A stretch of 64,000 nt of DNA from Acidobacteriota bacterium (GTDB lineage: Bacteria; Acidobacteriota; Blastocatellia; Pyrinomonadales; Pyrinomonadaceae), in NCBI GenBank assembly GCA_025463135.1, contig JAOAPY010000051.1, forward strand, positions 62,001 through 126,000, in the 5' to 3' direction. Below the pieces are notes generated by a model that saw only the letters and a program-made list of their open reading frames with translations, did not search any database and was not told the origin of the DNA. Shown in pieces: positions 35,126 to 44,747 of this stretch. The position numbers and the translations under genes are program-made. Each line of letters starts with the position of its first letter. Position 1 is the first letter of the stretch.

Positions 35126-36511
35126 ATGACTTCCTGGCTCTGCGATTTGACCTACACCAACCGGCGCTTTGAGCGCGCTACGGGCATCGTTTGCGATGAG
35201 GCAGGCAACGTCTCCAGAATTACTTCTCATGGCAACAACAGGGAGGACGCTCCTCTCAACAATCGCGCCCAGTTGCCCGGTCTGGTCAACGCGCACTCGC
35301 ATGCGTTTCAACGCGTGATTCGCGGCCGCACGGAACATCGCACGCGGAATGAAAGCGACAGCTTCTGGACCTGGCGCGAGATGATGTATAGCGCAGCGAC
35401 AAGGCTGAGTCCGGAAGACATTTACGATGCGTCGCGCATGGCGTTTCTGGAGATGGCGCTGACCGGCATTACCACCGTTGGTGAATTTCATTACCTGCAT
35501 CGCGCGCCCGACGGCAGCGAGTACGACGACGCAAATCTGCTCGCCAAAGAAGTAGTGCGCGCGGCCAATGACGTTGGTCTGCGCATAGCCCTGCTCCGTG
35601 TCGCGTATGCCCGTTCCGGATATGAGCTTGGTCCGAACCCACAACAAGCCCGCTTCATCGAACCGAATGCCGAACTCTATTTGAAAAATCTTGAGAGATT
35701 GAGATCTGATTTGTCAGGCCCTTCAGGAAAAGCATGGGTAGGCATCGCGCCACACAGCGTGCGCGCGGTACCGCTGGATTATTTAAAAGAGATAATCCGC
35801 CACGCCGACGACCAGGGTCTACCGACTCATATGCACGTGGCCGAGCAGCCCGCCGAGGTTTCTGCTTGCATTCAGGAGTACGGACGCTCGCCCGTGGCCC
35901 TGCTCGCTTCCGAGGGTCTTTTGAGCAAAACCTTCACTGCGGTGCATGCCATTCACGTGACTTCGAAAGCTGTTCAGGCCCTCGCTGAGGCAGAGGCGAC
36001 GGTTTGCGCCTGTCCCACGACAGAGCGGAACCTGGGCGATGGCGTGGTGCCTGCCGATCTCTTGTTCGAAGCGGGCATACGCATATCACTGGGATCGGAC
36101 AGTCACGCGCAGATTGACTTGCTTGAGGACGCGCGCGAACTCGAATACCACTTGCGGCTGCAGAAGATGGAGCGCGCAGTACTGTCACCAGAAGCAGATG
36201 ATTCGCGCTCAGCGCTGGCCGCGCGTTTGTTTGATTGCGCGACCATTCACGGTGCCACGAGCATCGGGGCGCCGGGCGGCACGCTTGTACCCGGCAGACC
36301 GGCAGACTTTTTCACTGTCGATCTGGACGACCCTTCGATTGCTGGAGCGGCGGAAAGTGACTTACTGGCCGCGATAGTTTTTGGATTAGCCCGGACGGCT
36401 GTCCGCGATGTTGTCGTTGGCGGCAAGCAGATTGTTTCCGAGGGCAAACACGCAGATCAGGAGGCGATCATTGAAAGATTTGCTCGATTGCAGAAGAGAT
36501 TGTGGAGTTAG
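35126..36511 (+). CDS. hutF: Formimidoylglutamate deiminase
   Basis: 461 residues from ATG 35126 (an in-frame upstream start at 35093 overlaps the methylase gene). Amidohydrolase superfamily metal motif NAHSHAFQRVIRGRTEHR, FWTWREMMYSA, HMHVAEQPAEV and GSDSHAQIDLLEDARELEYH. It converts N-formimidoyl-L-glutamate to N-formyl-L-glutamate and ammonia, the pathway branch that then needs a deformylase (HutG) and avoids formamide release. hutU and hutH are about 14 kb away on the other strand, so the pathway is split. Hut specificity over other deiminases is supported by the length and the GRTEHR and WTWRE motifs. Confidence 0.88.
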   Translation: MTSWLCDLTYTNRRFERATGIVCDEAGNVSRITSHGNNREDAPLNNRAQLPGLVNAHSHAFQRVIRGRTEHRTRNESDSFWTWREMMYSAATRLSPEDIYDASRMAFLEMALTGITTVGEFHYLHRAPDGSEYDDANLLAKEVVRAANDVGLRIALLRVAYARSGYELGPNPQQARFIEPNAELYLKNLERLRSDLSGPSGKAWVGIAPHSVRAVPLDYLKEIIRHADDQGLPTHMHVAEQPAEVSACIQEYGRSPVALLASEGLLSKTFTAVHAIHVTSKAVQALAEAEATVCACPTTERNLGDGVVPADLLFEAGIRISLGSDSHAQIDLLEDARELEYHLRLQKMERAVLSPEADDSRSALAARLFDCATIHGATSIGAPGGTLVPGRPADFFTVDLDDPSIAGAAESDLLAAIVFGLARTAVRDVVVGGKQIVSEGKHADQEAIIERFARLQKRLWS

Positions 36512-36563
36512 TCGCGAAGGAGTCGCTAATGCAAAGCGGGGGGCAGTCGCCCTTCTTGCCGAC

Positions 36564-36622
36564 GTCCGTTTAGAAAGCGGACCTCGACGCTCGTCTGGGG
36601 GCACAGGTGCCCTTTCTAAACG
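36564..36622. repeat. Palindromic repeat between hutF and argE
   Basis: GTCCGTTTAGAAAGCGGAC (36564-36582) is a self-complementary stretch; CCTTTCTAAACGG recurs inverted at about 36610-36622. No gene between 36512 and 36705. Confidence 0.55.
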
Positions 36623-36705
36623 GATATCGAGAGGTACAAGTCCGCTTGCTAAACGGGTGGTCGTTATTCGGAAACGGCGGCTTGCCCCCGCTCAACATAC
36701 AAAAC

Positions 36706-37836
36706 ATGTCTGTTGAAAAAACATTGGCGACACTGGTGGGCATCGACTCTGTCTCACAGAGATCGAATGCGCAGCTTGTCGACTACCTGACCCAACGTTG
36801 TGAAAAGCTGGGCCTCGGCGTGCGCCGCCTGCCCTACACAGACGAATTTGGAATTGAAAAGATCAATCTGATCGCGCTCGCGGGCGCAGAGTTTTCCGAT
36901 GCGACTGCGGTCGAGCTGTCGCTCGTCGGACACACCGACACCGTTCCTTACGACCCGCAGTGGACAGACGCGCTCAACCTTACTGAGAAAGACGGCAAGC
37001 TTTACGGGCGCGGTTCGTGTGACACAAAAGCCTTCATCGCTGCGGCGTTGACTGCGGTTGAAAACCTTGATTTGAAGAGTCTCAGCCATCCGCTCGCACT
37101 GGTTTTCACGGCCGACGAAGAGTTGGGTCTGTTCGGAGCCAAACGGCTGGCCGCCGCAAAGGCTTTACGAACGCGCTATGCAATTGTCGGCGAGCCAACC
37201 TCATTACAGCCGATGCGAGCGGGAAAAGGTTATTGCCTGGCGGAAGTGACTGTGCGCGGAAAGGAAGCGCACAGCGCGTATCCGGCCGTCGGGGCTTCCG
37301 CGATTTTGCGCGCGGCGCGGTTGCTTACACACATCGAAAACATCAGCCAACAAATCCAGACCGAACAGCACGCGGATTTCGATCCTCCTTACACTACGCT
37401 TAACGTCGGTTTGATTCGTGGGGGCACAGCGAAAAATGTGATCCCGGGAGAATGCCGGTTCACACTCGAGTGGCGACCGGTGCCTGGGCAAGAACGAACT
37501 CGCGTGCTCGAACTGATCACGTTCGCAATCCAGTCGGAACAACAACGCGACCAGGACTTTGAATATGAAATCGACGCGGGCCGGACCGACGAAGGTTTTG
37601 AAACTCCAGCGCACTCCCAACTGGTTAATCTTCTGGAAGAGATAACAGGCCGCGCAGCGGGCACCGTTGCTTTCGGCACTGAGGCGCCCCAGATGATTGA
37701 ACTGGGGGCGGAAGCAGTTGTGCTCGGTCCGGGGGACATCCGTGTAGCCCACCGCACCGCCGAATTTGTGCCGATTGATGAGTTACATCGTTGCGTTGAA
37801 ATCCTGGGTAAGGCTATCAGCCATTACTGTCTGTAG
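36706..37836 (+). CDS. argE: Acetylornithine deacetylase (M20 family)
   Basis: 376 residues from ATG 36706; the frame is open upstream through a repeat. M20 metal motifs: SLVGHTDTVPYD (His and Asp), YGRGSCDTKAFIAAAL, FTADEELGLFGAK (catalytic Glu-Glu), VGEPTSLQPM and the C-terminal VLGPGDIRVAHRTAEFV. It removes the acetyl group from N2-acetylornithine in arginine synthesis. The order of motifs fits ArgE; DapE is a close alternative but VGEPTSLQPMRAGKGYCL with GxGDIxxAHRxxEFV favours ArgE. No other arg gene is adjacent. Confidence 0.88.
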   Translation: MSVEKTLATLVGIDSVSQRSNAQLVDYLTQRCEKLGLGVRRLPYTDEFGIEKINLIALAGAEFSDATAVELSLVGHTDTVPYDPQWTDALNLTEKDGKLYGRGSCDTKAFIAAALTAVENLDLKSLSHPLALVFTADEELGLFGAKRLAAAKALRTRYAIVGEPTSLQPMRAGKGYCLAEVTVRGKEAHSAYPAVGASAILRAARLLTHIENISQQIQTEQHADFDPPYTTLNVGLIRGGTAKNVIPGECRFTLEWRPVPGQERTRVLELITFAIQSEQQRDQDFEYEIDAGRTDEGFETPAHSQLVNLLEEITGRAAGTVAFGTEAPQMIELGAEAVVLGPGDIRVAHRTAEFVPIDELHRCVEILGKAISHYCL

Positions 37837-37870
37837 GCTCTTTCTGAAGAGGAGACTCCCAATCAGTGAG

Positions 37871-37911
37871 CAGTCAGGAAAGGGACCCAGTTCCTGTCCC
37901 CTTCCTGACTG
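37871..37911. repeat. Family E palindromic repeat (CAGTCAGGAA...)
   Basis: CAGTCAGGAAAGGGAC at 37871 pairs with GTCCCCTTCCTGACTG ending at 37911. A related stretch lies at 41699-41724. It follows the argE stop by 34 bp and may act as a transcription-end hairpin, but no T-run follows. Confidence 0.7.
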
Positions 37912-38034
37912 CCCCCTTTCTGGAGTTTGCGTTAAGCTAGGGACGCGCAGGCAACCGCATCCGCCAATAATCCATCGGATAGGTTCGCCATAACTGAGCA
38001 ATTAGCACCGCAGAAAGTAGAAATCTTCCCAACG

Positions 38035-39153
38035 ATGTACAATCTTTTTCGATCATTCCTGCTTGTTACCATCGGTTTATTATCAATTTCATTTCTTTCC
38101 CAGGGCGCCCTGGCGCAGGATTCAGCTCCCGGCACGCCGCTGACCAGCCAGGAACTGGTACGCCTCGTCTACCAACTGCCAAAACATCCGGAGCAGCGCG
38201 ATGAGATCGTGGAGGAGATCAGGAAGCGAGGCATAGGTTTCCAGCTGACCGATGGTATGCGATCGCTGGTCGCCACCAAGAGCGGCAGTGATGCCACCCT
38301 GCGGCGGACACTGGAAGAGGCCGAGCGCCGGCGCGCGAATCCCAAAGTCGAAAGTCTGCCATCGGCAACCGAGGCCGATGAATTATTGGCCCTGACAAGA
38401 AAGATAACCCTCGGCGCCGCCGGCGCCATGCCTGACTTTATCGTCAGGCAATTGATCAAGCGGTCGGTTGCTTACGGCAGCACCGCGAACTGGCTGCCCC
38501 AGGACACGCTGACCATCGGCGTCAGCTATCGCCAGCCCGCCGGCGAAGAATACAAACTGCTCACCGTTAACGGAATGCCACCGAGCAAAGACGCTAAGGC
38601 CGGCAGTGAGTACGGAGATTATGTTGGCGGCGCCAGCTCCACCGGCGAGTATGTAACCGGTCTGGCCAACCTCTTCAAGGATGAAGCGCGCACCACTTTC
38701 AAGATGGTAGATACCGATGTGCTCAGGGGCCAGCACACCATCGTTTATGAGTATGAAGTGCAGTTGCCTTATTCCAGTCTGACTCTGAAAGCCGACAAGA
38801 GCTCCGTTGCCAGTGTCGGTTCACGCGGCCGTGTCTGGATCGATCGGGAACAGAATCGCGTGCTGCGCTTTGAACAAATCGCGACCGAGATTCCGGCAGA
38901 CTTTCCCATCCGCGCCGCCAGCAGCATAGTTGACTATGACTGGGTCAAGATTAATGAAAGGCCGTACCTGCTGCCTTCGCATGCGGATATTTTTATTACC
39001 AGTCTTTACAAGGACCGCCAACTGGTCCAAAGCCGCAACGACATTCGCTTTCGTGGCTATCAAAAATTCGGCGCCGAACTTAAGATCATCGACGACGATG
39101 AATATGCGCCGGATCAGCCCGTACAACCACCAAAAAAGCCCGACCAGCCATAA
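38035..39153 (+). CDS. Secreted protein of unknown function
   Basis: 372 residues. Signal peptide MYNLFRSFLLVTIGLLSISF...GALA-QD. After it a helical part (LTSQELVRLVYQLPKHPEQR, EIVEEIRKRGIGFQLTDGMR) and then a beta-rich part from about residue 135 with DTLTIGVSYRQPAGEEYKLL and VWIDREQNRVLRFEQIATEI, which resembles lipoprotein-carrier/outer-membrane sorting folds (LolA-like), but I do not claim the family. It ends in a Pro-rich tail (QPVQPPKKPDQP). No close functional neighbours. Probably periplasmic. Confidence 0.75.
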   Translation: MYNLFRSFLLVTIGLLSISFLSQGALAQDSAPGTPLTSQELVRLVYQLPKHPEQRDEIVEEIRKRGIGFQLTDGMRSLVATKSGSDATLRRTLEEAERRRANPKVESLPSATEADELLALTRKITLGAAGAMPDFIVRQLIKRSVAYGSTANWLPQDTLTIGVSYRQPAGEEYKLLTVNGMPPSKDAKAGSEYGDYVGGASSTGEYVTGLANLFKDEARTTFKMVDTDVLRGQHTIVYEYEVQLPYSSLTLKADKSSVASVGSRGRVWIDREQNRVLRFEQIATEIPADFPIRAASSIVDYDWVKINERPYLLPSHADIFITSLYKDRQLVQSRNDIRFRGYQKFGAELKIIDDDEYAPDQPVQPPKKPDQP

Positions 39154-39510
39154 CAGGTGTCACTTCATTCCAAGCCCCGAAAATCGCTTGCTAACCTCTA
39201 CGGCCTGTCTTCCCAGAGGCTCAGCGAAACTTAATTAGAGTTTGGCGGACGCTTAAGCAGGAAAGTTTCCCTGATCAGATCCTGCCCATCGTTAATGCCA
39301 TTTAACGAGTCGACAAGCTAAAGGCTTGTCGGACATCAAAGCCGGTGCACTAGTGTAGACACTTCACTCACGATCTGTATCTCGCAGTCTACAGGTAAGG
39401 GACCTTGCAAATTGACAGCGCGCCTTAAATTCCTTCCGCGCTCCACTCTGCCTCAGCGGAATGCGCATTGCTGGTTATCCATCTAATTCGGGAAACAAGG
39501 AGTACTCACA
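39154..39510. repeat. Intergenic region with family C palindrome and a dyad before the receiver gene
   Basis: 357 bp. GTCGACAAGCTAAAGGCTTGTCGGAC-type palindrome at 39309-39334. TGTAGAC (about 39354) is inverted as GTCTACA at about 39392, flanking 31 bp. TTGACA near 39414 lacks a convincing -10. GGAG precedes the ATG at 39511. No gene seen. Confidence 0.5.
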
Positions 39511-39903
39511 ATGAAGCCCAGAATCTTGATAGTCGATGACGACGATGCAATCACGCAGCAGTTATTTTGGACCCTTTGCGATGATTACGAGGTAATGACT
39601 GCCAATGATATGCAGACGGCGATTCGGCGCGCGACGATCTATGAACCGGCGGTTTCCATCCTGGATTTGCACCTGCCACCCACGGTCGAATCGCCGGCGG
39701 TCGGATTGCGCATCCTCGAATATATTAAGGCGCACGTCCCTGACGGTAAGGTACTGGTGGTCAGTTCCGCTGACGGGGTCGACACGCTGAATGCCTGCTA
39801 TGCAGCCGGCGCGGATGATTTTCTTGACAAGCCATTTGAGACCGAAGCTTTACTGGCATCCCTGCGTCGCATGTCCTCGCAACGAACAATGTATTTCGCG
39901 TAG
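39511..39903 (+). CDS. Single-domain response regulator
   Basis: 130 residues, only a CheY-like receiver. Acidic pocket RILIVDDDDAI, phospho-acceptor Asp52 in SILDLHLPP, Ser/Thr at VVSS (84-86), Lys107 in FLDKPFE. The insert TVESPAVGLRILEY is longer than in CheY and resembles the receivers of NtrC-like PEP-CTERM box regulators, but no output domain follows. It could shuttle phosphate in a multi-step relay or inhibit a kinase. The C-terminus stops at a repeat (39901). Confidence 0.85.
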   Translation: MKPRILIVDDDDAITQQLFWTLCDDYEVMTANDMQTAIRRATIYEPAVSILDLHLPPTVESPAVGLRILEYIKAHVPDGKVLVVSSADGVDTLNACYAAGADDFLDKPFETEALLASLRRMSSQRTMYFA

Positions 39904-40046
39904 CACAGACTTCAGTCTGTGTTAGCAGCCACATAATCAAGTGAGCGAAGCTCAACATACACAGACTGAAGGAACCGCTGACCCATTATCTTCGACGGCG
40001 TAGCGTTGGTACTCAATCAAAGCTTCCTGAAGTCTGTGCTACCACT
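39901..40046. repeat. Family D repeats (ACAGACTTCAGTCTGT)
   Basis: Full palindrome CACAGACTTCAGTCTGTG at 39904-39921, half-sites ACACAGACTGAAGG at about 39959-39972 and CTGAAGTCTGTGCTACC at about 40027-40044. The first copy begins at the stop codon of the receiver gene. Confidence 0.7.
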
Positions 40047-40170
40047 CACCTGGTGCTGACTTCTAAACCACCATCTGCGATAATACCCGCCCAACCAGCA
40101 ATCAATTTTGCGCGTATGCCGTTTTAGCAGAGGCGATAGCTGATGCTTCTGCCCATTATCGATAAATTTC

Positions 40171-40872
40171 ATGAGTGAAGCCATGGACAGAGTCCTCGGA
40201 GTGCGCGAATTGCCACTCTTCCCCTTGCCGGTAGTCTTATTTCCCGGCGTTCCCTTACCCTTGCATATTTTTGAGCCACGCTATCGAGAGATGTTGGCAG
40301 ACATACGCATCAGCAATAGCCTCTTTGGCCTTTCCTATTTCGACTCGAGTACCTCGGAAAAGGACGTTCCGGCAATCGGCGATATAGGCTGCGTAGCCGA
40401 AGTGTCTGAAGAGCAGGACCTGCCTGATGGTCGCGCGAATATCCTGACAATTGGATTGATCAGGTTCCGCATCGACGAGTACGTCGATAGCGACACCCCT
40501 TATCTGGTTGCTCGCGTAAGTTTCTTTGAAGACCGGGAAGAAGACGACGAGGCGGTTGCAGATCGTTCGCGCGAGGTTGCGGAAACATTCACCCGCATAG
40601 CTCGGGCCGTGCGCACTCTCAACGACGAACGGGCCAACCTGCCGGACATTTCCGATACGGAACCGCAGCGGCTCTCGTTTCTGGTGGCGGCGGCGATGGA
40701 AATAGATGCGGAAGTAAAACAGGAATTGCTGGAGTTGCGTTCGACCGGCGAGCGTCTGCGGCGGCTGCGCGATATGCTCGTTCGCGCCGTTACAAGTTAC
40801 GAAGAACGGGCGCGCATCCACGAACTAGCCAAGAGCAACGGCCATAGCGGCCGAAAAATTGAAATTGAATGA
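40171..40872 (+). CDS. LON substrate-binding-domain protein
   Basis: 233 residues. It has the N-terminal domain of Lon protease alone: ELPLFPLPVVLFPGVPLPLH, IFEPRYREML, and GDIGCVAEVSEEQDLPDGRA with LTIGLIRFRI. No ATPase or protease domain follows; the C-terminal half is helical with several acidic runs. Such stand-alone proteins are widespread with unclear roles. A second ATG at 40183 (MDRVLG) is possible. The next gene starts 4 bp after its stop, so translation may be coupled. Confidence 0.85.
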   Translation: MSEAMDRVLGVRELPLFPLPVVLFPGVPLPLHIFEPRYREMLADIRISNSLFGLSYFDSSTSEKDVPAIGDIGCVAEVSEEQDLPDGRANILTIGLIRFRIDEYVDSDTPYLVARVSFFEDREEDDEAVADRSREVAETFTRIARAVRTLNDERANLPDISDTEPQRLSFLVAAAMEIDAEVKQELLELRSTGERLRRLRDMLVRAVTSYEERARIHELAKSNGHSGRKIEIE

Positions 40873-40876
40873 TTCC

Positions 40877-41656
40877 ATGAAAGAACCGCGCGAGCCTGCA
40901 CCGGATCAGCAAATCAACGTGCGCCTACTTTTCTTCGGGGCCGCGCGCGATGTCGCTGGACATAATGAAGTAGAGTTTTCCCTGGCAGGGCCCATTAACG
41001 CGGCCCACGCTTTTGAGGAAGTACTCTCTGCCTATCCGGAATTGCGTCGTTTTGGCCGCTCACTTTTGTTTGCGGTCAATCAGGAATACGCGCCCACGAA
41101 TCGCGAGATACGCGATGGCGATGAACTCGCGCTATTTCCCCCGGTAAGCGGTGGTTCCGGGGAGCAGGCGGACCCTGGAACCGCAGACGTCCTGCCTGCC
41201 GCAATGTCCGCCAACGACTTCTTTGAATTGACTCTCCAGCCGATCGACCTCGGCTCCGTCGCCCGCCGCATAGTCCTGCCTGAATGCGGCGCAACCGTAA
41301 CGCTTGACGGATATGCGCGCGAATGGACCCGCGGCCGCCGCACACTCTACCTCATTTACGAAGCCTATCCAGCCATGGCTCTCGGCGAGATGGAGCGTCT
41401 GGGCCAACAGGCACACGAGCGTTTTGAGATTGCCCACATCGGCATCGTTCATCGCACCGGACGGTTGGAAATTGGAGAGACCAGCGTAGTGATTGCAGTC
41501 AGCGCTCCGCATCGACGCGCCGCGTTCGAGGCGTGCGAGTGGGCCATTCGCGAGTTGAAACGAACAGTCCCAATCTGGAAAAAAGAAGTCTTTGAAGACG
41601 GCGAAGTCTGGGTCGAAGGCGAAAGTCCGACAAACTTCAGTTTGTCGACTGACTAG
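40877..41656 (+). CDS. MoaD-MoaE fusion, molybdopterin synthase
   Basis: 259 residues from ATG 40877. Residues about 15-93 are MoaD (beta-grasp), ending in the double Gly of ALFPPVSGG; residues about 110-255 are MoaE, with YEAYPAMALGEMER, HIGIVHRTGRLEIGE and PIWKKEVFEDGEVWVEG carrying the Lys residues. The linker SGEQA-DPGTADVLPAA is largely a family A repeat (41171-41203). In MoaD the C-terminal Gly must be free to become a thiocarboxylate, so this chain must be cut after GG, as reported for the mycobacterial MoaX fusion. The end SPTNFSLSTD is also encoded by a repeat. No other moa gene is near. Confidence 0.85.
   Translation: MKEPREPAPDQQINVRLLFFGAARDVAGHNEVEFSLAGPINAAHAFEEVLSAYPELRRFGRSLLFAVNQEYAPTNREIRDGDELALFPPVSGGSGEQADPGTADVLPAAMSANDFFELTLQPIDLGSVARRIVLPECGATVTLDGYAREWTRGRRTLYLIYEAYPAMALGEMERLGQQAHERFEIAHIGIVHRTGRLEIGETSVVIAVSAPHRRAAFEACEWAIRELKRTVPIWKKEVFEDGEVWVEGESPTNFSLSTD
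41171..41203 (+). repeat. Family A repeat at the moaD-moaE junction
   Basis: 33 bp differing from the copy in dnaX (57818-57850) at three positions. Translated DPGTADVLPAA. Confidence 0.85.
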
Positions 41657-41842
41657 CGACTCCTCGACTGCGAAAAGAAAGAGCAAGGACCCTCAGGGCA
41701 GTCAGGGAGGGGACACTGTCCCCACTTCTTCAGCAATTGCAAAGTCAACGAAAGCGAAAGTCCGACAAACTTCAGTTTGTCGTGACCCCGGCAACAGATT
41801 CGCCGCGGAGATCGACGACAAACTGAAGTTTGTCGGACTCTT
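41625..41842. repeat. Cluster of three family C palindromes and a family E copy
   Basis: GTCCGACAAACTTCAGTTTG-type copies at 41625-41649 (inside the end of the moaD-moaE gene, giving its stop TAG nearby), 41760-41782 and, inverted, 41816-41838; a family E copy at 41699-41724. The last copy ends 11 bp before the gyrA stop on the other strand. Nothing else lies in 41657-41849. Confidence 0.8.
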
Positions 41843-41849
41843 CTACCGC

Positions 41850-44399
41850 TTACTCTTCCGTTTCTTCTTCCGCGGCCTCAACCAGCGACGCGCTGGTCAC
41901 CCTGTCATCGGCATCGACCTTAATCAACCGCACGCCCTGAGCACTGCGGCCGGTCTTACGTATGTTATCCGCTTCGAGCCGGATGAGCTTGGCCTGCTGC
42001 GTAATGATCATGATCTCAGAGTCGGCTTCCACCGGGAACACCGCCACCACCTTGCCGGTTTTGGCGGTCGTCTTCATGTTAATAACGCCTTTGCCGCCGC
42101 GTGACTGCAATCGATAAGTAGTGATCGGCGTTTGCTTGCCATATCCCTGCTCTGACACCGAAAGCATCTTTTCCGAATCATCCGCCGAGACGGGACAAAC
42201 TGAGACCACATAGTCCTCGGGCCGCAGATCAACCCCCCGCACGCCGCGAGTGGCCCGGCCCATGGGGCGCACATTCTTCTCGTCAAAGCGTATGGCCATG
42301 CCGTTGTGCGTGGCGATGAAGATTCGTTTGGTGCCGTCAGTCAACACCACGTCGAGCAACTGATCGCCTTCGTCGATATTGATCGCGTTGATGCCGTTGG
42401 AGCGAATATTTTTGAAGTCCGCCAGTGACGTCTTTTTGATCACGCCCTTGCGGGTCACCATCAAAACATAGCGGCCTTCTTCAAAGTCGCGCACGGGCAC
42501 CACACCGGCGAGCTTGCGATCCGAGGGCATACTGATCAGGTTGACGATTGCCTTGCCCCGGGCCGAAGCCGCGGCATCGGGCACTTCGTGAACTTTGATT
42601 TTATAGACCGTGCCGTCGTCGGTGAAAATCATCAGGTAGGCGTGAGTCGAAGCGATAAAGAGATGCTCGACAAAATCCGCGCCCTTCGCCGCGGCGCCGA
42701 AACGTCCCTTGCCGCCGCGACCCTGCCGCGAATAAGTCGTTATCGGCGTACGCTTGATGTAACCGCTATTGGTAACGGTGAGCGCCACATCTTCGTCGGC
42801 AATCAGATCCTCAATCGAAAATTCGACGCCTTCGTCGACGATCTCGGTGCGCCGGCCATCGCCAAAGTCTTTCTTTACCTCTTCGAGCTCGCTTTGAATC
42901 ACACGGCGCAGGGAAGCTTCGTTGCCCAGGATCTCTTCGAGTTCCGCAATCAGCTTGATAATGCCTTCGTACTCGTCGGTAATCTTTTGTCTTTCCAGCG
43001 CGGACAGGCGGCGCAGTTGCAAATCGAGTATTGCCTGTGCCTGCAACTCGGAAAAGCCGAGTTGCTCAAGACCTTTGCGCAACCGGGGCAAATACTTCGC
43101 GATCGCTTCGCTCGAGGGCACGCCCTTCCAGGTCTTTACTTCGCTCATCGTCTTCGTTTCGCCGATCAGCCACTGGCGGGCTTCGTCGACCGAGCGCGAG
43201 TTGCGAATGGTGGTGATAATGAAATCCAGCGCATCAATCGCTTTGGTGAGACCCTCCAGAATGTGGGCGCGCGCTTTCGCTTTGCGCAGATCGTATTCGG
43301 TGCGTCGCTTCACAACCTCGCGACGAAAGTCCACAAAGCTCTCGAGCATTTGCTTGAGATTCAGGACGCGCGGCTGGCCGTTCACGATTGCCAGATTGAT
43401 CACGCCGAACGAGGACTGCATCGGCGTCAGCTTGTACAGCTTGTTCAGGATTACCTGAGGTACCGCGTCGCGCTTTAACTCAATGACGATTCGCATGCCT
43501 GAACGATCCGATTCGTCACGCATCTCGGAGATGCCTTCAAGTTTCTTTTCATTGACCAGCTCGGCGATACGTTCGATCAGGCGGGCCTTATTTACCTGGA
43601 AAGGGATTTCAGTAACGATGATCGCATCACGTTCCTGCGTGCCGCGGCCCACGCGATCGATGCCGGCGCGGGCGCGCAACTGCAACACGCCGCGGCCTTC
43701 GAGGTAAGCTTTCCGGATTTCCTCGCGCCCATAAATAAAACCGCCGGTGGGAAAGTCAGGCCCCGTTACGATCCTGGTGAGTTTGGTGATTTCGATTTCC
43801 GGATCGCGCAACAATGCGATCGTAGCGTCGACAATCTCTGTCAGATTATGGGGCGGAATTTTCGTCGCCATCCCGACCGCGATGCCGTCCGATCCGTTAA
43901 TCAAAAGATTGGGTACACGCGTTGGCAGGACCGTGGGCTCACTCAGCGATTCGTCATAATTTGGCTGGAACGTGACCGTTTCTTTTTCGATATCCGCAAG
44001 CACCTGGTTTGCCAGGCGGGCCATGCGCACTTCGGTGTAGCGCATCGCGGCCGGTGCATCGCCATCGACGGAACCGAAATTTCCCTGGCCATCAATCAAC
44101 TGATAGCGCATCGAAAAATCCTGCGTCAGTCGCACGATGGTGTCATAGACCGGCACGTCACCGTGGGGGTGGTACTTACCGATAACGTCGCCAACCACGC
44201 GCGCACTTTTCTTGTGCGGCCGGTTGTAAGTGTTCCCCAGCTCGTGCATCGCCCAAAGCACACGGCGATGCACCGGCTTCAGGCCATCGCGCACATCGGG
44301 CAACGCGCGCCCGATGATTACAGACATAGCGTAATCGAGATACGAACGCCGCATCTCGTCTTCAATGTTTATGTGATTACGTTCAGAAGTCGTTTCCAT
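41850..44399 (-). CDS. gyrA: DNA gyrase subunit A
   Basis: 849 residues, family length. Breakage-reunion domain with active-site Tyr121 in AAMRYTEVR, and C-terminal wrapping domain with GyrA-box-like QGRGGKG and QSRGGKG. Acidic tail AAEEETEE as in many gyrases. The quinolone-determining region reads [11 protein letters not shown]: Val82 stands where E. coli has Ser83 and Pro83 where it has Ala84, while the Asp87 equivalent (Asp86) is kept. These are positions where changes give quinolone resistance in E. coli, so intrinsic low susceptibility is possible. gyrB is not adjacent. GyrA rather than ParC is chosen for the wrapping domain and box motifs. Confidence 0.95.
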   Translation of the reverse strand: METTSERNHINIEDEMRRSYLDYAMSVIIGRALPDVRDGLKPVHRRVLWAMHELGNTYNRPHKKSARVVGDVIGKYHPHGDVPVYDTIVRLTQDFSMRYQLIDGQGNFGSVDGDAPAAMRYTEVRMARLANQVLADIEKETVTFQPNYDESLSEPTVLPTRVPNLLINGSDGIAVGMATKIPPHNLTEIVDATIALLRDPEIEITKLTRIVTGPDFPTGGFIYGREEIRKAYLEGRGVLQLRARAGIDRVGRGTQERDAIIVTEIPFQVNKARLIERIAELVNEKKLEGISEMRDESDRSGMRIVIELKRDAVPQVILNKLYKLTPMQSSFGVINLAIVNGQPRVLNLKQMLESFVDFRREVVKRRTEYDLRKAKARAHILEGLTKAIDALDFIITTIRNSRSVDEARQWLIGETKTMSEVKTWKGVPSSEAIAKYLPRLRKGLEQLGFSELQAQAILDLQLRRLSALERQKITDEYEGIIKLIAELEEILGNEASLRRVIQSELEEVKKDFGDGRRTEIVDEGVEFSIEDLIADEDVALTVTNSGYIKRTPITTYSRQGRGGKGRFGAAAKGADFVEHLFIASTHAYLMIFTDDGTVYKIKVHEVPDAAASARGKAIVNLISMPSDRKLAGVVPVRDFEEGRYVLMVTRKGVIKKTSLADFKNIRSNGINAINIDEGDQLLDVVLTDGTKRIFIATHNGMAIRFDEKNVRPMGRATRGVRGVDLRPEDYVVSVCPVSADDSEKMLSVSEQGYGKQTPITTYRLQSRGGKGVINMKTTAKTGKVVAVFPVEADSEIMIITQQAKLIRLEADNIRKTGRSAQGVRLIKVDADDRVTSASLVEAAEEETEE

Positions 44400-44747
44400 C
44401 TACTCGACCTTTCCAGTACAATTCGCAGTCGCAAGGGTGCAAGATCCAGCTTTACCCGTATCGATCGGAACATCGCCTAAGGGCAATCGTTCCGCTTCAC
44501 AGAGTATTACTCTAATTGGTTTTGACGGGGCGATTTTGCGCTCGTATGACAGCCGCAGAGGGTGTATCGCATCTGCTTAGTTGGCACGATTGATTCTAAC
44601 CTGCGAAACCGTTTTTGGCAACTCATGGTGACCAAACAAACCCTAATAGAATCAATAGCTTCGCGCTGGTTTTGGAGGTTTGCAACGATCAGGTTTTGAC
44701 CGGATCGGGAGACCCGCGAACCGCACGACCGGCGCCTGCAAAGAACC
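44400..44747. other. Divergent intergenic region between gyrA and the PilZ gene
   Basis: 348 bp. It must hold both promoters. No convincing -35/-10 match stands out on either strand; no repeat of the families described here. Nothing else seen. Confidence 0.35.

Noticed and set aside
42588..43478. Large plus-strand open frame opposite gyrA
   Set aside because: It lies entirely within gyrA in an antisense frame with Arg/Leu-rich text and no homology; a shadow of the gyrA codon pattern.
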